Shown here in pieces: positions 31,916 through 42,602 of a stretch of 64,000 nucleotides of DNA. The first letter of the stretch is position 1. Each line of letters starts with the position of its first letter. The DNA comes from Dactylonectria macrodidyma (taxonomy: Eukaryota > Ascomycota > Sordariomycetes > Hypocreales > Nectriaceae), in the NCBI GenBank assembly GCA_020744425.1, contig JAGMUV010000022.1, forward strand, positions 868,001 through 932,000. Direction: 5' to 3'. A program made the translations under genes and the position numbers. The notes under the pieces are model-generated. The model was not told where the DNA came from, did no database searches, and saw nothing but the letters and a program-made list of their open reading frames with translations.

Positions 31916-32571
31916 CTAGCTCCACGTCGTACTTGCTGACGACATAAAACAATTTAGTCTCAATATCAAAGGTTAGCCACTTTCCTAGGGTTGCGATTTT
32001 GAGCCCCAGGTAAAGTATGCGTTTCTTTCTTTCGTGGGCCATTGATGCGAGTTCAAAGAACTTCTCATCCTCATCAATCTTCTCGTTGACAAACCATCCC
32101 TTCGGGTGGTAGTCCTCAGCATAGGTAAGACCGCGCATGGCGTAGTCCTCTGGGAGTGGCCGTGGAGGTTCGTCTTTCTCCAGGCCAGGGAAGTTTCCGT
32201 CCATTCTTGTTCTATACTCGCCTGAGGCTAGAATATAATTGAGCATAGCGGCGGTGAGCTTCTAGGGATACTCTCGTTCGAGATATGACATGGCGGTCGG
32301 ATAACGTGTCATATGCTCGATGAAAACAAGGGTTGTATGAACAAAGGGAAGGATGTTGGCATCTCCCCAGCGAGTGGTGACAATCTCGTAAGTCCGGACT
32401 GCAAACGAGAGTGACTTCTTGAAGGTGTCACCGGGGGGAACTTCCGGGATAGTGCTTCCATCTCTAGTGGTGTCGGTCTCATCCAGTCGCTGGGACATTG
32501 CTCTTGTGAGGATATTAGAATCAGCTCCATACCCAAGGAGAGAGCACCCGATCGCGATCCCGATAAAGTAG

Positions 32572-32621
32572 CTAAGTCAGGTAAATGAAAATTCAACGCA
32601 AAACGCACTAATAGTACTGAC
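32572..32621 (-). other. Predicted intron 2 of the EST1-like gene
   Basis: 50 nt, GTCAGT donor and CTGACTTAG branch/acceptor region; splicing joins RWLEAG to YFIGIAIGCSLLGYGA. Confidence 0.75.
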
Positions 32622-33840
32622 CCAGCTTCGAGCCATCGCCTTGTTGTTCGACTGATGTGATTGTCGAGGAGACTTAAGAACTCTTCTATCGAATCTTCTA
32701 GCTTATCCTCTGACTTGCCCGAGAAGAAAATCCTATGTACCCGCACAAAGGCTGCGTCAATTGGGGCGAGGCGCGTTGTATTAGAGCCCAGTACAGGGTC
32801 AAACAGGGTCATAATACTTTCTTTTGTGCTGAGGAACGGGATCGGCACACACAGCGATTTGGCGTAGTAGTATAGCTGTTGCAAGGCATTCGGTCGAGCC
32901 AAGATAGCCAAGTGGTGATAGAGGCGTCCTGTGGTCGGAGACTTGTCTGATGCCTTGCTATACCAGTGCCGACTCACTCCTGTCCACACTTCTCGGTCCT
33001 TAATGTCATCATCCTCGATCACCATCCTGTAACGGCCAAGATCTCCTAGGCACTCAATCCAGGTATCCTCAAAAGCTGGCACGGTTTCATATAATAACGC
33101 CGTCATACTATATGCAAGGCATAGAAACGTCAGTATATGCTCTAGGGATGCTGGCAGTCTATGTCGAAGGAGCTCCAGGAAGGAATGGATGCCGTGTCGC
33201 CACATTCGAGCTGGCATGTCATATTTTGATGCAAGCCCCCGTAGTGGAACACTAGCCGAGGGATGCTGGCTTGCAAGAAAGAAGTCGTGGTGCTCATGCA
33301 ACAGCGTGCGATGCAGCGCAATCAACGCTTGCCACTGCTCGTTATTCAACGGGTCTGCATCCGTTGTGTTGGATGACTGTGCGTTATCGACTTCGATGCA
33401 CTTCGCCTCAACCATGATCAGGCCAGCATATATGCCTTTCACTTCGGCAACAAGCTGGTCCTGAGAAATAGGCTTTGTTTCAGGCTGGAGAATCATCTGC
33501 GGAGGTTCGGCCTCATTAGGCTGAGAGGAATGTCGAGAGGGCCTAGCTGTTTTGTTTGACGGTTGGAGGGTAGCACGATGAGGGAATGCTATCATCTGCC
33601 GACCACGAGAGCCTCCCGGAAGCGCTACTCTTGGACCTCCCAATAGTGCTGCCTGAGCCGGTTGATTTGTTGCGGAAGACTGGGACCTCTTCTTAGGGTC
33701 GTCGTCGGATGCTGGACGAGTCGCTGCTTGGGTGACTTGGACAACAGCTGGCTTTGGAACGGTATTCCTCTTTGGTATGTTCTTAGATGCGCTCTGGGCG
33801 CCTCCGAAGCAACACCCGAATATGGCATTACTGGCCCGGA

Positions 33841-33950
33841 CTAGAGTGAGAGGCAACCAAGTCAGCATCGTGGTCGTCTGCAGTGCCAGTCGGCGGTCCT
33901 GTTATATATCGGTGGTCCAACCCGCGGGATATGGAGTGGGGTGAGCTTAC
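33841..33950 (-). other. Predicted intron 1 of the EST1-like gene
   Basis: 110 nt, GTAAGC donor and CTCTAG acceptor; splicing joins NGSQK to LRASNAIFGCCFGG in frame. Confidence 0.65.
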
Positions 33951-34365
33951 GCTTCTGTGATCCGTTAAACGCATCATCAACATCCTCGTCCGTGTCCCTG
34001 TCGAGACGTGCGATGAACTTCTCTTGGAGGCGTGATGGTAGCGACTCGAGATCGCTGGGCACCTCGGAGCTGCTGCACTGAGAAAGCCCCTTTTGGGAGG
34101 AGACATTCTGCCGATTCTTGTTCCACAAGTGCGTCATCCACTTCTTAAAGTTCATACTGATGTGGCTTTCGTCCCCTTCGTACTGAGAAGACGAAACTTG
34201 AGGGTGCAGCGACTCGAGATCGCTGGCTACCTCGGTACTGCACTGAGAAAACGTCTTTTGGGAGGAGACATCTTGTCGATTCTTGTTCCGCAAGTGCGTT
34301 ACCCACTTCTTTGTAAAGACCATACTAATACAGCTTTCGTCCCATTTGTCCTGAGAAGACGACAC

Positions 34366-35611
34366 TTGATGGTGGTGGTTGGAGACTCGGCTGTGGAGAT
34401 GATAGTTTTGCTGGACATTTAGAGGTGGGATTCGCAGTTATAAGGGGGATGCTTATGGGGTCGCCTTGCCACCTAATGGTTCGCCCGCCAGTTGGCAGTT
34501 GAGGCAAGCACAACGCAATCGTCATAAGGCGGCTGTGGCTGGCTCGGCCTCCTCGGCAATGACTCCGATACGTCGGCTAAATGCGAACTACTTTTATGGT
34601 GCACCCTGGTCAATGTTGGCGCATGAACAGTTCTGTCGGTACTCCCCATGCGGGGGCTAGAAAAAATGGCATACCAAAGGCCTTGTCAACTACTGTAACG
34701 GCCACATTTACACGTAACGCGGTACTGATTTCCAACTGCATAGCCTCCCCGAAGGCGGAATGAAGGGCCGAAATGAATGCCTAGCCGGATGAGCAATAGT
34801 CATTCTAGTTGCAATACTACCACAGAACCCACTTTTCTTGACAATCAGATGGCCCATTAAGAGGAATGCCTCAGAGTGAGCCCTTATGGATCTATGACGG
34901 ATGACGGACCAAAACTGTCCGAAATAACCACTTTAGCGCGGCTTGCTGTAGATACACCGTTAAGAATTAAATATACCACGAAGGACCAGAACTGCATTTC
35001 AAGATGAAAAGGCCCAAGTCAATTTTTCTTTACCGTTTTCTCCCCAAAGCACCAAGTTCCGGTTACAAGTGACAGTTCCTGCTACAGTCGGGTCGCAAAA
35101 GGCTCAATCCGGGCCCACTTCTATGGCACTAACATTGCCTATCCATTTTTGGCTCCGGCTGACATGGCAGAGACGTAAGGCACGCTGCTCCGTACTTAAA
35201 AACACCCAATCACCCCCCCGAACCTTACGTATCGCAACCCTGCAGGCTGTGTTGATTCAGAATGGGAAAACTATATCTTTTCCCCATCAGATTGGACTGC
35301 CAGTAAGAACAGAATATATCCCTCCCGCTGATTTCTCTGGTAAGATACAATATGATTAGTTATTTGATACATCTTCCCCTGCCCTGGTATGTAGTTAGTG
35401 TCTACTCTGAAGTTAACCGCTGTGCCCAAGTGGCAACTATCGACAATAAGGTCCATCAGCCATGTCTTATCAAGCCCTACTATAAAACGTTATCAATTAG
35501 CTCAAAGCTTACGATGCATTGGCACTCAAAGAGGCGTTTCCCGGGGATCTCAGTGTTAACAAATGCTATTAGTCGCGCATCGACCCAGTTGCCTATCTCT
35601 CCAAAACTTTC
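34366..35611. other. Intergenic region
   Basis: No gene family recognised on either strand; probable promoter side of the EST1-like gene (left) and leader of the next gene (right). Confidence 0.4.
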
Positions 35612-36832
35612 ATGCATCCAGTTACGCTGATGTCGGCTATGTTCGATTCTGGCTGTGTTATTAGTGGATCTCGGGCATTAGAATTCTTCATCCCAGGGTC
35701 CATCATACTGCAGTCAGACTGGGACTTCTACGTCCCCGGTTACAAAGAATCCGTCGCCGATATGATTAATGTCCTAGCTTTATGTGGCGTGACTTGGGAC
35801 TTAGAGGGTGATGCAATCGTTAGCGCTTTGACCCAAAGTGGAACTGTGGAAGTTGCCGTTAGAACCATGGAGGCCTTGGTATCATGGATGTCGCAGTTGG
35901 ATGCAGCCATAGCAACCACATTGATGGGGGAGAGCTTGTATCAGGTCTTATCGGCCTTTCTAAGATCCACACGGAGCTCTTGCGATAAAAGCTACACTGT
36001 CAGTATTGACCTAGACAACCAAGTGGTTGTCACGCCGAACCAATTCCTACTAGACGAGAGGCCTGTAGACTCAGCGACCTATAAAGACAGTGCAGGGCAA
36101 TCCTTCAATCTACTGCGTGGTTCAATAATGATAAGCACAGGCACACAGCCTGTGCAATTAATTGTTGGCTACCATTATTCGGGCGTATGAAGTTGCTTGA
36201 GCTTCATTAAAGACTTCTACGCAAGCTATGTGCAATGCTTTATTAGTGGATGGTGTGCAAGCCATTTGTACTACGCTGATGCTAGTGCTGGGAAGGCATT
36301 CCTGTAGCAACGGCCTGAGATGAGCGCAGCTATTAAGACAGCCATCGTGAAGTACCAGAAAAGAGGTTTTGAGTTCTTCCCTGCTCCTAAAACTAGTCCT
36401 ACCCTTCGGCGACTAAAGGATAGTCGCGGAATGTTTTTAGACTACGGTGATATATACCAGCAATTCATACGAAGCAGTAACCAGAGCTTGCTTCAAAAAT
36501 GGCTCACTGAGCGCCGCCAGAACATCGACAGCATACAGTGGACCGAGTTTCAGGGCGAGATATTGTCAATGTATAGCCCAATGGAGGCTTGCTGGAAAAG
36601 AAGTAAATCGTATGCTGTTGCAGCATATGGCCTGCCACTTGATCGTCTTCGGCGTCTTGCAGACATCATCTCTCTTAACACGCCGAGTACTGATGCTATG
36701 AGGACTGAATTATTCTTCAGTACAGTGAGAAAAACGGTGATGGGCGACGAATGGTACTCTAGAGAGGCCGCAAGATCAGGAGCAGTCTATTTTATTTTTC
36801 GGGACGCTACTCCTTGGTCTTGGTTGATGTAG
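35612..36832 (+). pseudogene. Nucleotidyltransferase-like protein with two in-frame stops
   Basis: One reading frame spans 407 codons, broken only by TGA at 36188-36190 and TAG at about 36305-36307. Near the start ISGSRALEFF is followed by QSDWDFYVPG. This GS...DxD spacing matches the core of the nucleotidyltransferase fold, so a transferase origin is inferred, although the later third carboxylate is not obvious. The rest (WTEFQGEILSMYSPMEACWK etc.) has no motif I can name. The TGA could derive from CGA by a C-to-T change. An old host gene recently silenced, or a readthrough product, is possible. Confidence 0.5.
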
Positions 36833-37651
36833 GAGGAACAACTACTGAGAATGCAAGGATGAGCGGAAGTAGGTTGCTTCCTGGTCAGACAGTCGCATTT
36901 TGGAATGAAGAAATAAAATGAAACAAATTGGAAATCAAAACGATATGAAGCAATGCGAAAGAAGAACAGTAGTCTGAGTAAAATTGAGCGAGGAAAAGGA
37001 AGACGGATTCTTGATGGCAGAGTAGGGGGAAGACTAAGATTTGAGTCAACTCCGATGAGCAATCGAAGAAGAGGTAATGCATGTGTCCGCCCCACGTGCA
37101 CGGCCGGATTAACTCTAGAAGCTTAGTGCCAAGAAGGGCCTTGCGAACGGCTATCGCTTGTGCTTAGACGGTTTACTAAGTCGCAGAAACCTCAGGAGGC
37201 TCCCTTCAAGATTCGTCACATTACTAATTCCCATTCCAGTCACAACATCCACACTGCAGCAGAGTTGCAAACCACTCCACTAGAGACCTCGGTGGAGTGG
37301 ATTTAAAGGTGTGTGGGCATGCAGGGTTCAACTACGTGGTGCTAAACCCACTTAGGATGTGCGTCGAGTGGCATGGATTGCAAATCCAAACCCATACAGA
37401 TGTTGCGGGAAGCTGTTGCTCCCCAGATCCATCCGTCCATAGACCCAGCTTGCCGAGTTTCTATACATCAAGACTTGGAATGAGGAAAGGCGGTAGGTCA
37501 AAGTCACAATATCCATACTACGTGCGTGGACACAAGCTCAAGCGCATCTCTGGCCTCATGCGTCTCGGCACCGATCTGCAAGCCCCTTTGATTGGTAAGC
37601 GTTCAAAAAGCGTCAGATCAGACTTGTCTTGCCCCCGATTTAGTAAGCGGC
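36833..37651. other. Unassigned region
   Basis: Purine-rich + strand near 36890-37090; no supported gene. Confidence 0.35.
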
Positions 37652-37779
37652 CCAGCAGCCTGCTGCTTGACGCTAATTGTGGTCGTTCACTCTCATCGTG
37701 AACAAGTTCACGATGATCGTGATCCTTGCCTCATTTCGACGGCAGCTGCTCTAGTGGGGCCACGGCTTGATATGCGACA
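37652..37779 (-). mobile_element. Truncated Copia LTR, inverted relative to the copy at 62.45 kb
   Basis: The reverse complement matches the first about 128 bp of the LTR at 62450, beginning exactly at its TGTCGCATATC terminus and ending at caggctgctg. It includes the same 22-bp palindrome (catcgtgaac/gttcacgatg). Beyond the LTR start the flanks are unrelated, which confirms the LTR boundary. Confidence 0.85.
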
Positions 37780-38861
37780 ATATGTGCATCGTACTTCTGA
37801 TTCAATCTGTTCAGGTGTGCCGCACCTGACTTGCAAGACTTGGCAAAATTCTCCTTAGTTCGATCTCGCTTCTTGTGGGAGGGCTTAGCCATGGCGGGCG
37901 GCGTTCGAGAGTGCAGATCAGCTTGAGCGTTTGAATGAGAGAGAGGTGACTACTTGAACTCCTTTAGTAGTATAGCGGCGGCCCAGTTCTGGGCCTCCTT
38001 GTTGCTGTCCGTTCCCAAAATAGCTCGATTAGGAACCGGCCCTCTGGCGGCTGCAATCATCTCAGCAGGCGATTGTGCTTCACGGCGACGCATGTGCTGG
38101 TCGTTGAGAAGGGAAGCCTAGCCAGGCCCCTGGCGCATTTGGGCATTTGGGACAAGAAGCGGGATTGGTCGCCCTATGTCCTATTTTTAGGCGCATTTCG
38201 GAGGCCAGTCCCCGGCTTTGTGTATGAGTACTACCGCGAACCGGACCTTTACATGCAAACCAGTACCGCCAGGCCCGAGAGTAAACGCTACTGGTCGCCA
38301 ACCGAAGATACTTACTTCGGTTTCTGGTACTAATACCGCCTCTCGCCCTGAAGGACGCTCCAACCAGCCATCGTCGATTGAGGTCCCTGCTTCGATCGGA
38401 GAGGTGAAGAGCTTGTGTAGATGCAATAAACACGGTGCTTGGCGTTCGAAGAGCGGATAGACCCCTTAAGCAAGGGTTTCAGTGGCCTTTACTAATCTAA
38501 TAACTTTGTTCGTAAAGCGCGTCTAGTGATTTTCGTGACTTGAATACGCCTTAACCTTCTCCTTTCTATATACCTGCCTAGCCGCTCTTTAAGTCGAGCT
38601 ATCCAGTATAGCCGCAAAGCTTGGCACAATTAACAGGGCTCGGCTGGTGGCTTGCGGCAATAAGCTGGAAACACGCTCAAAACACGCTTGGTGTTCACGT
38701 TGTTTGCTCCATTCAAATGAGTATGGCTCAATGTACAGATTTACTAGCATTTGGTCCTGAAAGAACACTCACACTCTCTGTTCTTGGCCATTCCGGCCCG
38801 TCAGGGACCCCTAGCCATAACACACGTGGTCCTTCATCACACCAGCCCCGCATGGAACCTC
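37780..38861. other. Unassigned region
   Basis: Open frames on both strands (for example 38073-38333) without known motifs. Confidence 0.35.
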
Positions 38862-39161
38862 CTAAGTCTGGTTATCATAGCAACCGCTCTTCCCCTCCAA
38901 ATGACAGCAAGAGGCGAATCCGCCTACTTTCGTAAAGTCGTTCATCTCATCCGTCGTCATATACCACTTTCCATGCGCTTTGTCATAATTGTCCCAACCT
39001 TCCTTTTGGCCGCACTTGGCAGTTGGATAGACACCGTCATAAGGCTTCCCCTCATTGAAGCACGTATTTCTGTCTCTGCCGCACCAGTACCAGACATGAT
39101 TCCAGGCTTGAGCCTCAGAGGCCAGAAATGCCAAGGCCACGGCGGTGGTGAGCACCTTCAT
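38862..39161 (-). CDS. Small secreted cysteine-rich protein (candidate effector-like)
   Basis: A 99-residue reverse-strand protein starts MKVLTTAVALAFLASEAQA, a textbook signal peptide with AQA cleavage site at about residue 19. The mature part (about 80 residues) is Trp/Tyr/Gly-rich with six cysteines: WYWCGRDRNTC, TAKCGQK, GGFASCCH and GKSGCYDN. An even number of cysteines suits disulfide pairing outside the cell. The ATG 39161 is the only sensible start. I do not recognise the family; small secreted cysteine-rich proteins are common among fungal effectors, antimicrobials and surface proteins. Single uninterrupted frame in an otherwise gene-poor stretch. No paralog seen in this window. Confidence 0.68.
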   Translation of the reverse strand: MKVLTTAVALAFLASEAQAWNHVWYWCGRDRNTCFNEGKPYDGVYPTAKCGQKEGWDNYDKAHGKWYMTTDEMNDFTKVGGFASCCHLEGKSGCYDNQT

Positions 39162-39622
39162 AATCTCAACGCTGGATGGCGGACGGAAGAAGCGGTCTTA
39201 AATTAGAGGCCTTGAATTAGAGGCTAATCTTTTTCGTTAGCTAAAACAGATCCACATCTCATTATTTGTCATGAGATGACTTACAAACCAAATAATACGC
39301 TTCTTGACAAGTATAGTAGCTTTGAGTCAAAATGTTATCTTTAATTTTTTTTTTTGAAGGAGGACTTACTCTTATAACCGGCAAGAGGCAGAGCGGGGTT
39401 GGCCATTTTAGCGGTAGGTACAACCTGTAAGAGTCGGATGGTTTCCCCCCGATGATCATTTTGGCTCCGTCTTAGGCGGGGTTGCGTTTGCCCTCATCTG
39501 CTGTACCTACACGAAACTATGACGGTGACTATCAGTGTACATATACGTGTACGCCTCACTGCCACGGTATCTTCCGTCTAAGACTTTAAGGCACCAAGAC
39601 TCTATGTTGAAGCCTTACGTTA
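39162..39622. other. Intergenic region
   Basis: Upstream of the secreted protein there is a short direct repeat (gcctctaattcaag/gcctctaatttaag, reverse strand) and a T10-11 run near 39344. No gene recognised. Confidence 0.4.
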
Positions 39623-40519
39623 GTGGCATGGCTGTTATATCTCCAACAGCCTGACATAGGATATATCCTTCAGATCTACTCTTCAATCCTTGCCTTTTCG
39701 CCAAAGAAGAGTACCATACGACAAGTTTTTAAGAATCAGCTTCCCAAGTGGATATCTCTGGCACCAAAACCAGAGGACAATTGGGACCAATGTCAACAGA
39801 TCTTGGAAGGCCATGAGGACTCGGTAACGTCAGTGGCCTTTTCGCCAGATGGCTCGCTTGTGGCCACGGCCTCACGCGATCGGACAGTGCGGCTCTGGCG
39901 TAGCAATGATGGCGCCTGTGTGCAGAAGCTCAAGGGCCATAAGGACTCGGTAACGTCAGTGGCCTTTTCGCCGGATGGCTCGCTTGTGGCCTCGGTCCCG
40001 GACGATGGGACGGTGCGGCTTTGGCGTAGCAACGATGGCGCTTGTGTGCAGGAGCTCAGGGGCCATAAGGCCTGGGTAACGTCAGTGGCCTTTTCTCCAG
40101 ATGGCTCGCTTGTGGCCTCGGCCTCAGACGACCTGACGGCGTGGCTCTGTGGGACGGTGCGGCTCTGGCGTAGCAACGATGGCACTTGTGTGCAGGAAAT
40201 ACGAAGCACGAGGACTTCACATCTTGAATTTGACCTTTCGGGGTCATACCTTCTTACTGATGGTGGCCCTATCACTCTTCAGGACGTTAAGTCATCTAGT
40301 CAGATGGCTTGTAGACCTTTTTCTGAATGCCTTAATAGTATTGGCATTAGTCGAGATGGTTGCTGGATCTTATGGCAAGGTACCCCGATATTTTGGCTAT
40401 CTGTTCCATTTCGCGGTTGGTGTTCAATAGTCCGCGGATCTACTGTGGTCCTTGGGTGTCAGTCTGGGAGAGTGATTATTGTGAGATTTGAGAATTTAGG
40501 GTTAAATCTAGGGTTTTAG
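39623..40519 (+). pseudogene. WD40-repeat C-terminus of an NWD-type NLR
   Basis: [20 protein letters not shown] is the typical linker between a NACHT core and WD40 propeller in fungal NWD proteins. Three near-identical 126-bp units follow ([33 protein letters not shown]), then a fourth with an insertion, then the usual degenerate end ([12 protein letters not shown]). The N-terminal effector and NACHT domains are absent upstream, so the gene is a 3' remnant even though its frame is open to the stop at 40519. The near-identity of the units is the usual state in fungal NLRs with variable recognition domains. Confidence 0.8.
39803..40190 (+). repeat. 126-bp WD40-coding tandem repeats
   Basis: ggccat plus the following gactcggtaacgtcagtgg recurs at 39809, 39935 and 40061, an exact 126-bp period (42 residues). 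Confidence 0.88.
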
Positions 40520-40744
40520 AATAGGTTAGATATTTAATTGAATTTATTTCTTATATCTTTGGGCTCGGAGGGTCATACGGGGTTGGTGAATTTAACCTTT
40601 TTGGGGTCTAAGTTAACTTGAGAATCTTCTAGATACCTCTAGTGCAAATCGCTTGTGACTTCATCGAGGTTCCGAGATGAGTCCTCTCTGTATTATACAT
40701 GTATAAAGTATGCAGTTTAAATATTCACACTGTAGAGTAGTGGC
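40520..40744. other. Spacer
   Basis: AT-rich; nothing recognised. Confidence 0.4.
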
Positions 40745-41540
40745 CCGTGCGCTAAGAAACTCATCTTAAATGCAAATAGAATAGGAGACCGTTTTCGCCC
40801 TCGTCTCACTACATACCAGATAACTGACACATATCTAGTGTCCGCCCTTTCGATATCCTGTGTCTGTCTTTTTATCAGCGTCAAGTTTAACGCATCGTGG
40901 TGGCGTGAGAAATACTTGCAAGGCCTGGTGGCAGCGTGGCTCATACTGGAGCTAACAGTCTTGGTCATGTTTTCTTTAGAAAACACTCGAACTATAAGGC
41001 TCCCGTGGGTTCTTGCGAGATCCATGCACAAACTCTTAGTCGCAATGTCCTTATGGGGAATTGCTACAACTCAGGTGAGTATAAGTTTTAAGCATGCAGC
41101 ATTGCTATTCTGAGATAATGATTTAGGTCACTGCGATTGTCTACGTCTTCGCGGGGGCGGTTGGACAGGACGTGTGGTGGATATGTACGGCAACCCTCGA
41201 ATGTGTTGAAGTCGTTTTAATTGTCGTCTTCATACTAGTTCGTGAAGATTCGATTCCCATCGAAGTTGCGTACCTGATACCACTTACGTCTCAAGTTGCA
41301 ACCATATCAGTCACCGCACACGCGTCTTGCAGGATATTCCCAAACAAAGCGCCATGGCATATGGTCATTCATTCCATGGGTACTAGCATGGCTGTTATCA
41401 CAGCCTCAGCGACGGTAATTGCGCTTTCGGCTACTGGAAAGCTTCCGAATTTGGTATCGCTACATGGCATCCTGTTCATCATCAATTCGATAGTGGGATA
41501 TCGGCCTCCGAGTCATCCCCCAACACTGGAGAAATTATAG
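40745..41540 (+). CDS. Unrecognised multi-pass membrane protein, start unclear
   Basis: Two exons are joined by a 52-nt intron at 41075-41126 (GTGAGT..TTTAG). The protein shows about five hydrophobic segments: LVSALSISCVCLFISV, GLVAAWLILELTVLVMF, VTAIVYVFAGAVG, CVEVVLIVVFILV and TSMAVITASATVIALS, with short charged loops. The frame is open upstream to about 40742 without a clear ATG, so the 5' exon may be missing or degenerate. The layout resembles part of a fungal seven-helix or integral membrane protein, but no family motif is visible. Confidence 0.4.
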
Positions 41541-42602
41541 CCTTAGGCAGCAAGCATTCATATGCGTCTTGATAGGTTGTGAAAAACGTGCAGTGGACTT
41601 CCATAAGTAGGGTCGAATGACACAGAATGCCTGTTGAGCCACCCCCCTGCCGCACCACCCCCCTGTGAACCACCCCACATGGTCGTGTACCCCCCACATA
41701 CCTCAAGGATCCGTGGCCAGCATTGGTCCGACATCACTTCCACTAGACCCACCACTTCCAACTTTGATCTTGGAGGATGCTAGAGTTACATAACCTGGTT
41801 TCTTATCACGCGACTCGTCTAGCGTCTCTGCAGGGCCAATAACAGGCCGTTAAGTATTACGCCTCATTAGGTGTTGTAGGGTCTAGACTGCTGCCTGGAG
41901 CTACCCCTCGACACCATATGGCATATATATATAGAGGCTCGCGCGATAAAATCTTATTATGTATCTAGAACTATCACCGACAGAACTAAAGTTAAAGATT
42001 ATCTATCCTACCTCCTCCACATATATCATAACAACTTTAAAATTTATCAAACAAAGATTCCTTAGTATCCCTTTTAATATGCCGAATGTCGGACGACTAG
42101 AGGGGCTTGAAAGCGGTGGTAGACAAGCGGCAGAGGTTAACGAAAGCCACCTCTGTGCCCCATGCCATATAGACAACCCTGTCATCACCGTCACCAGCTA
42201 CACCAAGAAAGCTGAGGTTTGCTTCCCCTAGCTATCCTCTAGCAGCTCTTAAACTTCTCGCTAACTTCTACCTCAAGCGCTCCCTCCGCGAGTCCGACTT
42301 TGACGAGTTTAAGAGCGAGCTGATCGTCTTTATTAATTTGCATAATGATGCTGTGGGTGGTGGAGCGGAGGAGGTAGAGAAGATGAACAAGCATAAACAA
42401 GCCGCGTTCAGCAAGATCGAGGGTTTCCCTGAGCTGGTCGCTGATTTTGATCAGTTTTTAACCGCTTGGAAAGTGGTAATGAGACGTCCTACAGTCAGTG
42501 TGTACCAGGACTTTATAGCACTATGACTTCCAAAAATCTGAGACCTTTCATCTTATTTTCTTTTATTTCGATCATTGGTAATTAAATTCCAAAATGGGCC
42601 GA
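41541..42602. other. Unassigned region
   Basis: A forward frame around 42240-42530 reads SLRESDFDEFKSELIVFIN without a family I recognise. A CCCCCC-containing segment lies near 41641-41696. No mobile-element end seen. Confidence 0.35.

Larger units (their letters stand above)
31916..34365 (-). pseudogene. EST1-type DNA/RNA-binding domain protein, truncated by the LINE
   Basis: Reverse strand, three exons: 34365-33951, 33840-32622 and 32571 onward. Motifs KGIYAGLIMVEAKCIEVDN, EQWQALIALHRTLLHEHHDF, WRHGIHSFLELLRHRLP, AFEDTWIECLGDLGRYRM and GRLYHHLAILARPNALQQL are the core of the fungal EST1-like family (TPR-like fold with YHHLAILARP). Introns 33841-33950 (GTAAGC..CTAG) and 32572-32621 (GTCAGT..TTAG) keep the frame. 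A TAG at 32262-32264 interrupts exon 3 (before KLTAAMLNYI). After KYDVEL (about 31915) LINE sequence begins in the same frame. Exon 1 holds a tandem duplication of about 56 codons. The known EST1 family acts in telomere and RNA metabolism; the role of these short paralogs is unknown. Confidence 0.8.

Noticed and set aside
28870..31925. Target-site duplication of the LINE
   Set aside because: Sequence left of the (GTT)n tail does not recur at the 5' junction near 31.9 kb.
37281..37780. Forward frames around the truncated LTR as a host gene
   Set aside because: No motif, and the right part is the reverse complement of a retrotransposon LTR.
39793..40275. 160-codon reverse frame over the WD40 repeats
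   Set aside because: Antisense reading of 126-bp units; no independent motif.
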